Positions 52,974 through 61,813 of a stretch of 64,000 bases of DNA are shown here, one piece after another. The notes under the pieces are model-generated. The model had not been told where the DNA came from. It did no database searches and saw nothing but the letters and a program-made list of their open reading frames with translations. How positions within the stretch are numbered: the first letter of the stretch is position 1; each line of letters starts with the position of its first letter. The DNA is from Fodinibius sp052060035 (GTDB lineage: Bacteria; Bacteroidota; Rhodothermia; Balneolales; Balneolaceae). The translations under genes and the position numbers were made by a program. Location: assembly GCF_052060035.1 (NCBI RefSeq), contig NZ_JBPOEA010000001.1:620001-684000 (forward strand), given 5' to 3'.

Positions 52974-54233
52974 TTAAAATTGGGACTCTTTAATCAGCTG
53001 TTTTACCCGTTTTTTATTATTTGCGTTATTAATAGCCTCTTCTTTGGAAATTTTACCTTCACTGTATAAACGCTTTAGATCTTGTTCCATGGTATGCATT
53101 CCCATATCACTGCCTTCCATCAACATCTGGTAAATTTCATTCACATTATTATTTCTGATAGCAGCTTTTACTGAACTATTTACCACCAATACCTCTTTGG
53201 CCAACACTCGCTTACCGTCTAAACTCGGGATAAGTTTTTGGCTAATTACGCAGGTTAATACATCGGCCAGTCGAGTTCGAACACGATTTTGTTCATCCGG
53301 TGGCACCTCTCCCATGATTCGTTCAATACTTTCCATGGCGGAGCTGGTGTGCAGGGTCCCAAATGTTTTGTGTCCCGAGTCGGTAATTTCAAGAGCAGTC
53401 ATTATTGTTTCGGGGTCCCGAAGCTCACCTATTACAATAATATCGGGGTCTTGCCGCAGAGCCTGAATGGCTCCTTCTTTAAATGAACTTACATCTCTAC
53501 CCACTTCGCGATGACGCACAACCGATTTTTTGGGCTCATGGACAAGTTCCACCGGCGATGCAATAATCACAATATGGGAGTCAACCGTGCGATTGTTTGC
53601 ATCAATGACCGTATCAAGCGTAGAAGACTTTCCTGAACCCGTGATACCTGTCACAAGCGTCAATCCATATTTATAATATTTTAAACTAAGCGCTTTGGCT
53701 ACTTCAGGGTGCAAGTTAAGTCCCTTAAACGGACGAATTTCATCATCAATTTTACGCATATTAAGGGCAAGATGCTCCATATCGAAATACAGGTCGGCTC
53801 TGAATCGCTTAGAACCAGCGACTGATTCGGAATCACCTATAGCATAGGAGAAGTCCAAATTCTTTTCTTCAAACAGGTGCTCACGCTGAGCGGGCATTAC
53901 TAAATTATGGAGCAAAAAGTTAGTCTCGGTAAGCGTAAATTCAGGAGAACTTTTATCTGGAGACTTATCGCCGTGAATGCGATACCAAATTTGATTATTA
54001 CAACCCGGCCCGCCCAAATCGATATCCGATGCTTCATTTTTATACATTTTCATTAAAAAGCTCTCCACCATATCACGGAGCTTAAAGCGGATCTCTTTGG
54101 GCTGATCATCAATAATACGACCTATATGTCGATGCCGTTCGATGCCCCGTGCCGTAGCCTGCACCTGCTCATTAAGGGAAGCGATAATATCCTTAACTTC
54201 CTTAACTAAACTTTTTTTTACTTCGGTTTCCAT
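52974..54233 (-). CDS. pilT: Pilus retraction ATPase PilT
   Basis: A 419-residue hexameric ATPase that powers pilus retraction. It has Walker A GITGSGKSS (196-204), the Asp and His boxes, Walker B region DPDIIVIGELRDPETI, the GHKTFGTLHTSSA box, and the PilT-specific C-terminus (LVVNSSVKAAIRNNNVNEIYQ in part, then GMHTMEQDLKRLYSEGKIS). It is about 60 residues longer at the N-terminus than usual PilT. The AIRxxxRE retraction motif reads AIRNNNVNE. It is transcribed with pilMN, 19 nt downstream. Confidence 0.93.
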   Translation of the reverse strand: METEVKKSLVKEVKDIIASLNEQVQATARGIERHRHIGRIIDDQPKEIRFKLRDMVESFLMKMYKNEASDIDLGGPGCNNQIWYRIHGDKSPDKSSPEFTLTETNFLLHNLVMPAQREHLFEEKNLDFSYAIGDSESVAGSKRFRADLYFDMEHLALNMRKIDDEIRPFKGLNLHPEVAKALSLKYYKYGLTLVTGITGSGKSSTLDTVIDANNRTVDSHIVIIASPVELVHEPKKSVVRHREVGRDVSSFKEGAIQALRQDPDIIVIGELRDPETIMTALEITDSGHKTFGTLHTSSAMESIERIMGEVPPDEQNRVRTRLADVLTCVISQKLIPSLDGKRVLAKEVLVVNSSVKAAIRNNNVNEIYQMLMEGSDMGMHTMEQDLKRLYSEGKISKEEAINNANNKKRVKQLIKESQF

Positions 54234-54453
54234 CCTATTCGTAATATTCTACAACTTTTACAAATTATTAACACATTCCTGTGTTCACTTTATCCCACCC
54301 AAAAACCACCAACATAATAACCGGTCAATAAGGGAAGTTGCTACACGCCATAAAAGATTAATTTTTTTTAATACTTCCAAATATCTTTTTAAAAAGGGGG
54401 CAAAGCAAAAAAGAAAGCAATATTCTAAATAGTTATTAATCTAATCGGCAACG

Positions 54454-54957
54454 TTACCAGTTACTATCGTCCAATAATCGCTTTTTAAGCTGTAACAATT
54501 GAATATTCATATTGCTAATTTTTTGTTGCTGAATCTCAATAATATTTCGAGTAAAAATATTAAACAGCTTTTCGGGTTTTTTGCGGAAGAAGTTCAGTGC
54601 TTCATAGCGTTCAAATTTTAGAAGCTGCGACTCTCCCTCCGATACTACTTTTGCCATCCGGTTGTTTTTACTAAAAAGAAAAGTTTCGCCCAAAAAGTTG
54701 CCTTTGTTAAGGGTTGCAAGCTGAATATTATCTTTCCAAATAGAAACTTTACCTTTGGAGATTAGGTAAGCAGAATTCACATATTCCTCTTCATTTATTA
54801 TCACATCATCCTGAACAAACCGCTCCTCCGTCCCCAGGTTGAGGAATTCCATGATATCCTCATAATGAAAATTCCGTAATAATAAGGGCGGTTCTTTTAA
54901 AAACTGCCGAATATATTCGGGTGTTGCTTTTTTTTCTGCTTGGTTTTCAGCTGCCAT
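54454..54957 (-). CDS. Cyclic-nucleotide-binding-domain protein within pilus locus
   Basis: A 167-residue protein with a cNMP-binding beta-roll (about 45-130). The segments are FVQDDVIINEEEYVNSAYLISKGKVSIW in part, then LNKGNFLGETFLFSKNNRMAKVVS, whose Gly-Glu and Arg correspond to the phosphate-binding cassette. The C-terminus is a coiled coil (IEIQQQKISNMNIQLLQLKKRL). There is no DNA-binding domain, so it is not a CRP-type regulator. Placed between pilB and pilT, it may tune motor activity. The nucleotide is unknown. Confidence 0.8.
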   Translation of the reverse strand: MAAENQAEKKATPEYIRQFLKEPPLLLRNFHYEDIMEFLNLGTEERFVQDDVIINEEEYVNSAYLISKGKVSIWKDNIQLATLNKGNFLGETFLFSKNNRMAKVVSEGESQLLKFERYEALNFFRKKPEKLFNIFTRNIIEIQQQKISNMNIQLLQLKKRLLDDSNW

Positions 54958-55049
54958 AACTTATCTCCTAATTTAACTTATCCTAACCCCTTATAAACAT
55001 CGATAATATTAATGATAATTTTATTGTACCCTAAACGTCTAAGAATTTT

Positions 55050-56822
55050 TTAATCTTCAATTGTAATTGCTGCAATTTCTTCTATTGTTGTAAATCCATT
55101 TTTTATTCGCTCCCGGCCAGAACCGCGCAAACTCAACATTCCCCGGCTCATTGCATGTTCTTTAATAGCAACTTCATCGATCTCGTCCCCCGACTCCAAA
55201 ATCATTTTACGAATCTCTTTATCAAAATAGAGAGCCTCCATAATAGCAGTACGACCTTTATACCCATTGGTACATTTATCGCATCCTACAGCCTTATAAA
55301 AAGTAGTCTCTTCGTACTCTTCTTCAGTAAAGCCAATCCCTTTTGCTGTTTCAATATGAGGTCTATACTCTTCTTTGCAATTCTTGCAGAGTGTACGTAT
55401 CAGACGCTGAGCCATTATCAAATTAACTGCATTTGCAATTAAGAACGTTTCGACCCCCATTTTATAGAGACGGGAAATAGCACTGGGAGCATCGTTCGTG
55501 TGCAGAGTTGAGAAGGTAAGGTGACCAGTGTTAGCCAGCTTAATAGCAATCTCGGCCGTTTTCAAGTCACGAATCTCACCCACAAGCACAATATCCGGGT
55601 CGTGACGCAAAATACCCCGCATCGCCATGTCAAAGGTCATATGATGACCAATTTTAAGCTGTCGCGCTCCCTCAATCAGGTATTCTACCGGATCTTCAAC
55701 CGTCAATACATTCACTTCGGGAGTAATTACGTAGTAAAGCGCAGCTACCAGCGTTGTTGATTTACCACTTCCCGTAGGTCCCGTAACAATGACTATTCCC
55801 GAAGGCTTTTCAATAGCCTTGACAAAATCTTCTTTCGCCTTTTTCTGAAGCCCCAACACATTCAAATCGGTAATAACCTCACGATCATCCAGAATACGTA
55901 TTACAATCGACTCAAACTTTCGATCAAACTGTGCCCCTACCATCGGCATGATCGATACACGGTAACGGATATTATGCCCATCAACTGCCCGTTGAATGAA
56001 CCCATCCTGCGAAGCATCCCGCTCGAAGCGATCCACATTTCGGGTTTTATCTTTAACAACAGCCGATATCGCTTCCGGCTTAACATTATTTTGTTGATGC
56101 CAGAGCTGGAGCTTACCGTCAATACGGAATCGAATATCTGTTGAAGTAGGTCCGCATGGGACAATGTGGATGTCACTGACCCCTTTACGAACGCCCTCAA
56201 CAAGAAAACCCTCAACCAGAGAGTTAAGCATACTCTGATTGATTTCGGCATCAATCTCCTCCTCATCAATTTCCTCAGTTTCTTCTTCCAGATCGGGTTC
56301 TTCATATTCGATCTCTTCAAGCAGATCCAAAAATTCATTCTTCTGCTCATAAACCTGCGTCAAAATTTGCTCTACCAGCTCGTACCGGCAATAAACAATA
56401 TGATGTTGTTTATAATTGAGCTTCGAAATGATATTCGAAAGCGTCGGGTCAGAAGGATCAGCAGCAGCTATGGTAAGCGAATTATTATCTTGCCGCAGGG
56501 GTATCGCCTTTTGATGGACAAGCTCATCGACCACTTCAGTGGGCAAATCATCAATATGAGACTTAATATTTTCAATCTTTTCTTCGCGAATACTATCCTG
56601 ATCAGCAAAAACCTCGTTAAAAGCATAGATTGAGGCAATCTCTCTCATCACCTTATGGCGATTGACACCTAAATCCTGATAAAGAATCTGCCCGAGACGG
56701 CGATTGGAGGAATCGGGCTCTTCCCGAAGTATAGCCAACGCCTCGTTGAGTTGCTCTTCGGTAATAACATCCCGGTTCACAAGGATATCACCAATATGTC
56801 TACGCGTATTTACCTTACCCAT
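55050..56822 (-). CDS. pilB: Pilus extension ATPase PilB
   Basis: A 590-residue GspE/PilB ATPase. The N-terminal MshEN-like domain (about 8-70) has HIGDILVNRDVITEEQLNEAL and RRLGQILYQD, a pattern that in some relatives binds c-di-GMP. A Glu-rich hinge (about 167-194) precedes the N2 domain and the motor: Walker A GPTGSGKST (348-356), Walker B DPDIVLVGEIRDLKTA, HLTFSTLHTNDA and a zinc motif with Cys479/482 and Cys514/517. It sits between pilC and the cNMP-domain gene, all on the minus strand. Confidence 0.94.
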   Translation of the reverse strand: MGKVNTRRHIGDILVNRDVITEEQLNEALAILREEPDSSNRRLGQILYQDLGVNRHKVMREIASIYAFNEVFADQDSIREEKIENIKSHIDDLPTEVVDELVHQKAIPLRQDNNSLTIAAADPSDPTLSNIISKLNYKQHHIVYCRYELVEQILTQVYEQKNEFLDLLEEIEYEEPDLEEETEEIDEEEIDAEINQSMLNSLVEGFLVEGVRKGVSDIHIVPCGPTSTDIRFRIDGKLQLWHQQNNVKPEAISAVVKDKTRNVDRFERDASQDGFIQRAVDGHNIRYRVSIMPMVGAQFDRKFESIVIRILDDREVITDLNVLGLQKKAKEDFVKAIEKPSGIVIVTGPTGSGKSTTLVAALYYVITPEVNVLTVEDPVEYLIEGARQLKIGHHMTFDMAMRGILRHDPDIVLVGEIRDLKTAEIAIKLANTGHLTFSTLHTNDAPSAISRLYKMGVETFLIANAVNLIMAQRLIRTLCKNCKEEYRPHIETAKGIGFTEEEYEETTFYKAVGCDKCTNGYKGRTAIMEALYFDKEIRKMILESGDEIDEVAIKEHAMSRGMLSLRGSGRERIKNGFTTIEEIAAITIED

Positions 56823-57002
56823 CTGTAGTATTTACAACTCATCCAGTTAAGAGGATCTAATGAAACTATTCTAATATACATTTTCTGAATCGCAATGCCA
56901 GCAATAAATTTACTTTCACTCCTTCCTACCACCCAGTAACCCCCGCCCCTCAGGAGTAGAAAGAAATCAACATCGTTGTCAGGATTTTTCAATATGATAC
57001 AT

Positions 57003-58355
57003 TTATGGCGCTCCGGGTGCTTTAGGCTTAATCAAGGCCGCCTCTGATGAAACGATCGTAATAGCAATCAATACCACCATAATAAATAAGTTAATAAAGA
57101 GACTTATCATATCAATTACGGTATCCATTTTATAGGTCGTTTGCAGCTCATAATATTCGGCAAGCTGCTTGGCATTCTCTCTAAGCGCTCCAGATTCTGC
57201 TCCCAGCTTAAACCGGCTTATGGCCGTTTCAGTAAACACTCCTGTTGCTCGCAGCGATTCTATCAAGCCGGCTCCATCTTTAAGCATCTTCTTAATGGCC
57301 ACTTCTTTGATTTGTTTCTCCATATATTTATTTCGGCATGCCTCTGCGGCCACCTTAAGAACTTCAATATTTTGTCCCGACCCGCTGTACAGCGTATAGA
57401 ATACTCGTGAAAAAATTTCGATACTGGTTTTATGTATGATATCTCCCAAAACAGGTAGTTTGGTGATATGTTTATCCTTCCAAAGCTCTCCCTGTGGGGT
57501 TTTTATCCAATAGTAAATACCCGCTATTGGTATTATATGGGCCAGCGTAATAGCAATCCAGTTATCCTGCAGCCAATAACTTAAATCAAGCGTATAAGCA
57601 GTCATGGGCGCCTGCTCATACAAATCAATGCCAATATCCAGGAAAACCTCAGCCGTGGCGGGGAAAATATACCCCACATAAAAAAGTAGTACCGCAATCG
57701 TTGCCAATACGGTAATGGTGGGCATCAACAGCGCCTTGCGCAAATTAGACTTAAACTCTTGGTCCCGCTCCATAAATTTAGCAGTACTTTTAAATACCAG
57801 CGCCATGTTACCACTGGTAGAGGCAACGCTCAACATATAGCAAGCAAACTTGCCAAACACATCTTCGTGTTTGCTATACACTTCGCGACCGTCTTTACCA
57901 TCTTTGAGATCTTTCTGAATCTCTTTAATGGTTTCTTTCATGCGCTGGTTTTGGGTATCCTCATACAAAAGGGTAAGAATCTCGTCAAAGCTTAGCTGCT
58001 GTTCCAACAAATCCGCCGACAAGCTAATAAAAGAAACCACTTCTTTTTGTGGGACACTTCCCTTGAAGTCGAACCATTTTTTGTTAACCCGAATAACTTT
58101 ATAGCCAAGCTTAACCAGCGCTTTTTCAACTTCTTCTTTTGAATAGGCCTCCTGTTCTCCCGTTACCGGGTCTTTTGCCCCTTTCTGAACCTTATATTGA
58201 TAGGTTTCCTTTTTGTCAATTGATTTTACCTTGAATCCCTTCTTTCGAGAGAGCTTGTCAACCTTGTTCTTGGCTTCCTTTTTGGAGGTCGCTTCGAATT
58301 CGGTTTTTATGGCTTTACCCTGTGGAGAAATGGCTTGAAGTCTGAACTCTGACAT
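57003..58355 (-). CDS. pilC: Pilus inner-membrane platform protein PilC/GspF
   Basis: A 450-residue platform protein with two GspF domains. Membrane helices lie near residues 208-230, 260-280 and 415-440. Blocks seen are ISLSADLLEQQLSFDEIL, FACYMLSVASTSGNMALVF, FSRVFYTLYSGSGQNIEVL and RFKLGAESGALRENAKQLAEYY. Before the first GspF domain is a Lys-rich region of about 100 residues that reads as two similar alpha/beta units (FRLQAISPQGK to KGFKVKSI, and KEEVEKALVKLGYKVIRV). This is longer than usual. It lies downstream of pilin B and a terminator. Confidence 0.92.
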   Translation of the reverse strand: MSEFRLQAISPQGKAIKTEFEATSKKEAKNKVDKLSRKKGFKVKSIDKKETYQYKVQKGAKDPVTGEQEAYSKEEVEKALVKLGYKVIRVNKKWFDFKGSVPQKEVVSFISLSADLLEQQLSFDEILTLLYEDTQNQRMKETIKEIQKDLKDGKDGREVYSKHEDVFGKFACYMLSVASTSGNMALVFKSTAKFMERDQEFKSNLRKALLMPTITVLATIAVLLFYVGYIFPATAEVFLDIGIDLYEQAPMTAYTLDLSYWLQDNWIAITLAHIIPIAGIYYWIKTPQGELWKDKHITKLPVLGDIIHKTSIEIFSRVFYTLYSGSGQNIEVLKVAAEACRNKYMEKQIKEVAIKKMLKDGAGLIESLRATGVFTETAISRFKLGAESGALRENAKQLAEYYELQTTYKMDTVIDMISLFINLFIMVVLIAITIVSSEAALIKPKAPGAP

Positions 58356-58454
58356 ACTGAGAAACCCGATCTGTGATTACTATGCTTTTCGTTAACATGA
58401 TCATGATTTTATGACATTGTTACAAATAAAAATGATGAGCTTATTTTAAATAAC

Positions 58455-58488
58455 AAAACCCTCGGACCTTAAAAGTCCTGAGGGTTTA
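58455..58488 (-). terminator. Intrinsic terminator after pilin B
   Basis: Stem AAACCCTC-GGAC (58456-58467) with GTCC-T-GAGGGTTT (58475-58487), one bulged T and a 7-nt loop. On the minus strand it is followed by TGTTATTT. It separates the pilin from pilC and would allow higher pilin mRNA levels. Confidence 0.75.
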
Positions 58489-58514
58489 AAATTTTTTTAT
58501 ACTACAAATAAGTA

Positions 58515-58970
58515 CTAAGGCGTTGTTTCTTCTATATCCGACCAGTCGATATTATTTTTGGCCACTGTTGCGGTCAACGTTTCGACTCCAGACTGGTTAA
58601 ATGGATCGGAAGATGAATAATTGGGATCGCTGGCTAAGTAAGCCGTAACTGTAAAGGTATTGCCGGCGTCGGTATTAAGTTTATAGCTACCATTTAGATT
58701 ATAGGCCATCATCCCATCCGCAGAAAAAGATTCAGCGGGAAAGTTGATATTCTTAAACGTCATACCCGAAAATGAGTTAGCGCCCCCTCCCATCATCTTT
58801 GGTTTTAAATAATACCCCTGTGCCGATGAAGCAATCACCAGTACATCCTGACGAACGGAATCTTTATTGGCACTTTTCGCACTGGTGCTAAATACGTTAA
58901 TAGCCACAACCGTTGCAATGCCTACAATGATCGTTACTAAAATTACGAGTAAAAGCTGTTGTTGTCCCAT
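58515..58970 (-). CDS. Pilin-like protein B with MGQQQ N-terminus
   Basis: A 151-residue protein whose hydrophobic helix starts at residue 6 (MGQQQLLLVILVTIIVGIAT), continuing VVAINVFSTSAKSANKDSV. This has the shape of type IV pilins: N-terminal helix, amphipathic second half, small beta-rich head. But the leader is only Met-Gly, and Glu5 of the mature form is absent. The middle contains a GGGANSFSG turn, and the end is VAKNNIDWSDIE. It is paralogous to pilin A, with near-identical first 45 residues and a divergent head. Located between pilC and the glycan-ligase gene, it is probably a major or minor pilus subunit. Confidence 0.78.
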   Translation of the reverse strand: MGQQQLLLVILVTIIVGIATVVAINVFSTSAKSANKDSVRQDVLVIASSAQGYYLKPKMMGGGANSFSGMTFKNINFPAESFSADGMMAYNLNGSYKLNTDAGNTFTVTAYLASDPNYSSSDPFNQSGVETLTATVAKNNIDWSDIEETTP

Positions 58971-59094
58971 GATGTGTCATATTGGTTAAGAGGTTTCGCC
59001 AACATGATACATCATTTGAAAGAATTGTTATGTGTAAATAAATGAAATCTAAGGTATGTTAGGGAGATTTAATGAATTAGATATAACTCATCTT

Positions 59095-60633
59095 TTATTT
59101 ATCTACTTTTCTTTCCGGCAATCCTATAACCCCTTGATCCCAATACCGTGGCGAAAGTCTGTTAGCATGTACTTCATTCTCAATTAGTTCCAAATATTGC
59201 TGCCTGTTTTCATCAAGGTTTGGAACCTGAATACTATAACTCCAAATTAAAAAGCCGGCAGCCAACAAATTAATGCCAATTAAGCTAATTCTACTTACTA
59301 AGCTCGAAGAAAAGTTTTCCTCTTTATTTTTTTCTGTAGTGATAGAGAGTCCAACCATCCACCCTATCACTAAAACCATCATTATTTGACTTATCGGGGT
59401 ATTAATAATCCCGGAAACAAGACCATGTATTAAAGCAGCCAGTAATGAAGCTGTCAAGGTAACTCGAGTTAACGTTTCTGGTGAATTGGGTTCTGAAGAC
59501 TTAATTAGCCTATCACTTTTTTTAAACCAAGAATATAATCCCCAAATAACTAATCCGGCAAATAAAGTCCCACCTATTAGTCCCCATTCACCGGCAAATT
59601 GCATATATATATTGTGAGGATGTTTGGCTAAAGTATCAGTCCATTCAGAAAAATGCATAGGACCTATGCCAAACAGTGGATTTTCAATAATCACGTTTAA
59701 TGCATTTTCCCATAAGGCAAGCCTTTCGCTACCCGGACTATACCGGCTAAATGCTGTTCTTCTGCTCGCGGTATTGATTAACAAGGGAAAAAGTTTAAAA
59801 AATAGTCCGTACCCAATAAATCCAATAATTGCAGAATAGCTTATTTTTTTAACCCACTCCTGCGCCTTATCTCTGTACATATAAAAGATAAAACCTATGG
59901 CTATAAATGAGGAGAGCATTGTCCCTCGTGCATCAGAGGCAAATACCAACATCCACCAACCACACAAAACTATAAAAGCAATTTTCGAAAAAGCCCATTG
60001 GCGCTTAGGTATGTAAACTACCAGAAGGCTAAGTAAAGGTAATGTCCATGTCTGCAGATGATTAAAAAAGCGAATATTCACAAAGTTTGAAAAAGGTTCG
60101 GGATACCTATACCCTATATCCTTAAACCAAATACGTGTAAAGTCGGTACTTGGCCATAATGGAAAATCAGGGATAAAAAAGACGTATAAATAACTAATTC
60201 CAACGTTAATCAAATATATTCCGGCCATTACTCCAATTACGGATAATAAACCAATCTCGAAATAACGGGGTGCATATTGAAATCCTACAACAGTAAAAAT
60301 TATTAAATTAAACAGGAGAAAATAATGACTTACCTCTAAGAGGGCTGCATCGGTATGAACTGCCAAAACTGATGAAACAATGCCAATTAAAAAAAATAAG
60401 CAAAGACTAACTATAGCTTTTTGACCAAATTCCTTAACAATGGTCAACCACCAGCTTTGTATTATACTTGAGGAACATAAAACACCAACACCTAAAACTA
60501 ATACAATTCCTTCGATTAAACGTTTTTCATTATAGGGCACTTCCATATAAAAAGTAAACGAAGCTCCTAATACCACAAATAAAACAGTGGCCAATGACAA
60601 AAATGAAAAACGTAACTGTATTAATTTCATCAA
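59095..60633 (-). CDS. O-antigen ligase-like (Wzy_C superfamily) membrane protein
   Basis: A 512-residue polytopic membrane protein with about twelve hydrophobic helices and the Wzy_C/O-antigen ligase signature: SGSERLALWENALNVIIENPLFGIGP-type region (about 306-330), then KHPHNIYMQFAGEWGLIGG (about 343-361) with the conserved His. Relatives include WaaL, Wzy and the pilin O-oligosaccharyltransferases TfpO/PglL. Its position between two pilin genes points to a pilin glycan ligase, but that is inference. The substrate donor is unknown. It lies 82 nt downstream of pilin A, after that gene's terminator. Confidence 0.85.
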   Translation of the reverse strand: MMKLIQLRFSFLSLATVLFVVLGASFTFYMEVPYNEKRLIEGIVLVLGVGVLCSSSIIQSWWLTIVKEFGQKAIVSLCLFFLIGIVSSVLAVHTDAALLEVSHYFLLFNLIIFTVVGFQYAPRYFEIGLLSVIGVMAGIYLINVGISYLYVFFIPDFPLWPSTDFTRIWFKDIGYRYPEPFSNFVNIRFFNHLQTWTLPLLSLLVVYIPKRQWAFSKIAFIVLCGWWMLVFASDARGTMLSSFIAIGFIFYMYRDKAQEWVKKISYSAIIGFIGYGLFFKLFPLLINTASRRTAFSRYSPGSERLALWENALNVIIENPLFGIGPMHFSEWTDTLAKHPHNIYMQFAGEWGLIGGTLFAGLVIWGLYSWFKKSDRLIKSSEPNSPETLTRVTLTASLLAALIHGLVSGIINTPISQIMMVLVIGWMVGLSITTEKNKEENFSSSLVSRISLIGINLLAAGFLIWSYSIQVPNLDENRQQYLELIENEVHANRLSPRYWDQGVIGLPERKVDK

Positions 60634-60654
60634 TTTTATTTTTCTACCATAAAT

Positions 60655-60690
60655 TAATAAGGCCCTTATAAGTAATAAGGGCCTTTAAAA
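60655..60690 (-). terminator. Intrinsic terminator after pilin A
   Basis: Perfect 11-bp inverted repeat AAGGCCCTTAT (60659-60669) and ATAAGGGCCTT (60675-60685), 5-nt loop. The minus-strand tail is ATTAATTT. It lies 26 nt after the pilin A stop and before the ligase gene. Confidence 0.85.
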
Positions 60691-60715
60691 TTCTACAATG
60701 AGATGTCGCTATTTA

Positions 60716-61168
60716 TTAACTATCCCAGTTAATATTACCTTTAGTTACTACTGCTTCAAGTTGAGCATCAGCCGCTGCAGTTGGGAAATCAGCTGTAGAG
60801 CCAGCATAAGTTTCATCACTCGACGGATGTGCTGTAACTCTGAGATCCGTTCCACTATTTTCTACAGCTAATACATATGTCCCGTTCATATTTTTTGCTG
60901 TCATATTATTATTTGTTTCATCTATATCAGATGCAGAAAAGTTAAACTTAGTGAAGTCAATCCCGGAAAAAGAATTTCCTCCACCGCCCATCATTTCAGG
61001 CTTGATATACCAACCTTGCGCTGAAGAGGCAATAGTTAGAATATCCTGACGAACGGCATCTTCGTTAGCGCTTTTAGCACTGGTTCCGAATACGTTAATA
61101 GCCACTACTGTAGCGATACCTACAATAATGGTTACCAAAATTACGAGTAAAAGTTGTTGTTGTCCCAT
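60716..61168 (-). CDS. Pilin-like protein A with MGQQQ N-terminus
   Basis: A 150-residue paralogue of pilin B. The first 62 residues are nearly the same (MGQQQLLLVILVTIIVGIAT, then VVAINVFGTSAKSANEDAVRQD), the GGGGNSFSG turn is kept, the head differs, and the end VTKGNINWDS matches VAKNNIDWSD of pilin B. Met-Gly leader, no Glu5 and no Lys/Arg in the leader. It is the first gene of the pilus cluster; a 645-nt upstream region without genes probably holds its promoter. Its own terminator follows. The TAGGTAAT upstream of ATG may serve as a weak ribosome site. Confidence 0.78.
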   Translation of the reverse strand: MGQQQLLLVILVTIIVGIATVVAINVFGTSAKSANEDAVRQDILTIASSAQGWYIKPEMMGGGGNSFSGIDFTKFNFSASDIDETNNNMTAKNMNGTYVLAVENSGTDLRVTAHPSSDETYAGSTADFPTAAADAQLEAVVTKGNINWDS

Positions 61169-61813
61169 AGTTATTACCTATTTGTTAGATGATTGTTTAT
61201 GAAGTAAAAGATCTGTGCCCCGAAAGGCTTTCCCTTATTTGTTCACTCTTAAAGAGTTAGTGAGTGATAGTTTGTTACAAATATTTTGATATTCAAGAGT
61301 ACGCTTATGAACAAGGCCAAACAAATTAATTTTTCTTAAGCCCTGTTAAAAGCTTTATCTGACTTCAAATATTATAGCTGCAGAACTTAAATGCAAATTA
61401 AATATTAGAATATTTTAATATTTCTACCTTCTTCTCTGTATCTCAGAAATACTTTTTGCAAAAATTATTAACAATCAATAATAATTTGATCGCAGGCAAA
61501 ATAACTGTGCAAATTCAAAATAGTATCACTCAAAATATCATCCGCCTCTTCTTTGCATTTGGATCCTTTATAAATAGAATGAAAGTTTATCGCAATAAAT
61601 GCCTCCATTCTTATTGCAATTCAATGATCGATAAAAGACTAAAATTATAATCTCTCTATTCAACCATTATTATAATTGACAATACCATTGGATCATCTTA
61701 AGATTAAATATTAATTTTTTTTAATATTAGTAATCGCATTGGTGGTAACTACTCCTTGTAGAGTAATCTTCGCAAGACCGACTTTATAATTTTATCTAAA
61801 TCATCTCAGTCCA
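61169..61813. other. Long intergenic region between pilin A and the Ig-like lipoprotein
   Basis: A 645-nt A+T-rich region between divergent genes, with no convincing gene (the best open frame, 64 codons at 61456, lacks any family features). Two structured spots are seen: ACTCTT-A-AAGAGT at 61245-61257, about 80 nt upstream of pilin A, and a nested inverted repeat at 61586-61635. Promoters for both flanking genes should lie here. Confidence 0.5.
61586..61635. repeat. Nested inverted repeat in pilin upstream region
   Basis: TTTATCG (61586-61592) pairs with CGATAAA (61629-61635), and inside it GCAATAA (61592-61598) pairs with TTATTGC (61611-61617). This gives a two-tier hairpin with a 12-nt apical loop and an 11-nt asymmetric internal loop. 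No gene lies within 175 nt on either side. Confidence 0.4.

Noticed and set aside
61456..61650. Plus-strand 64-codon open frame in the long intergenic region
   Set aside because: No start context, no family features, and it runs through the nested inverted repeat.
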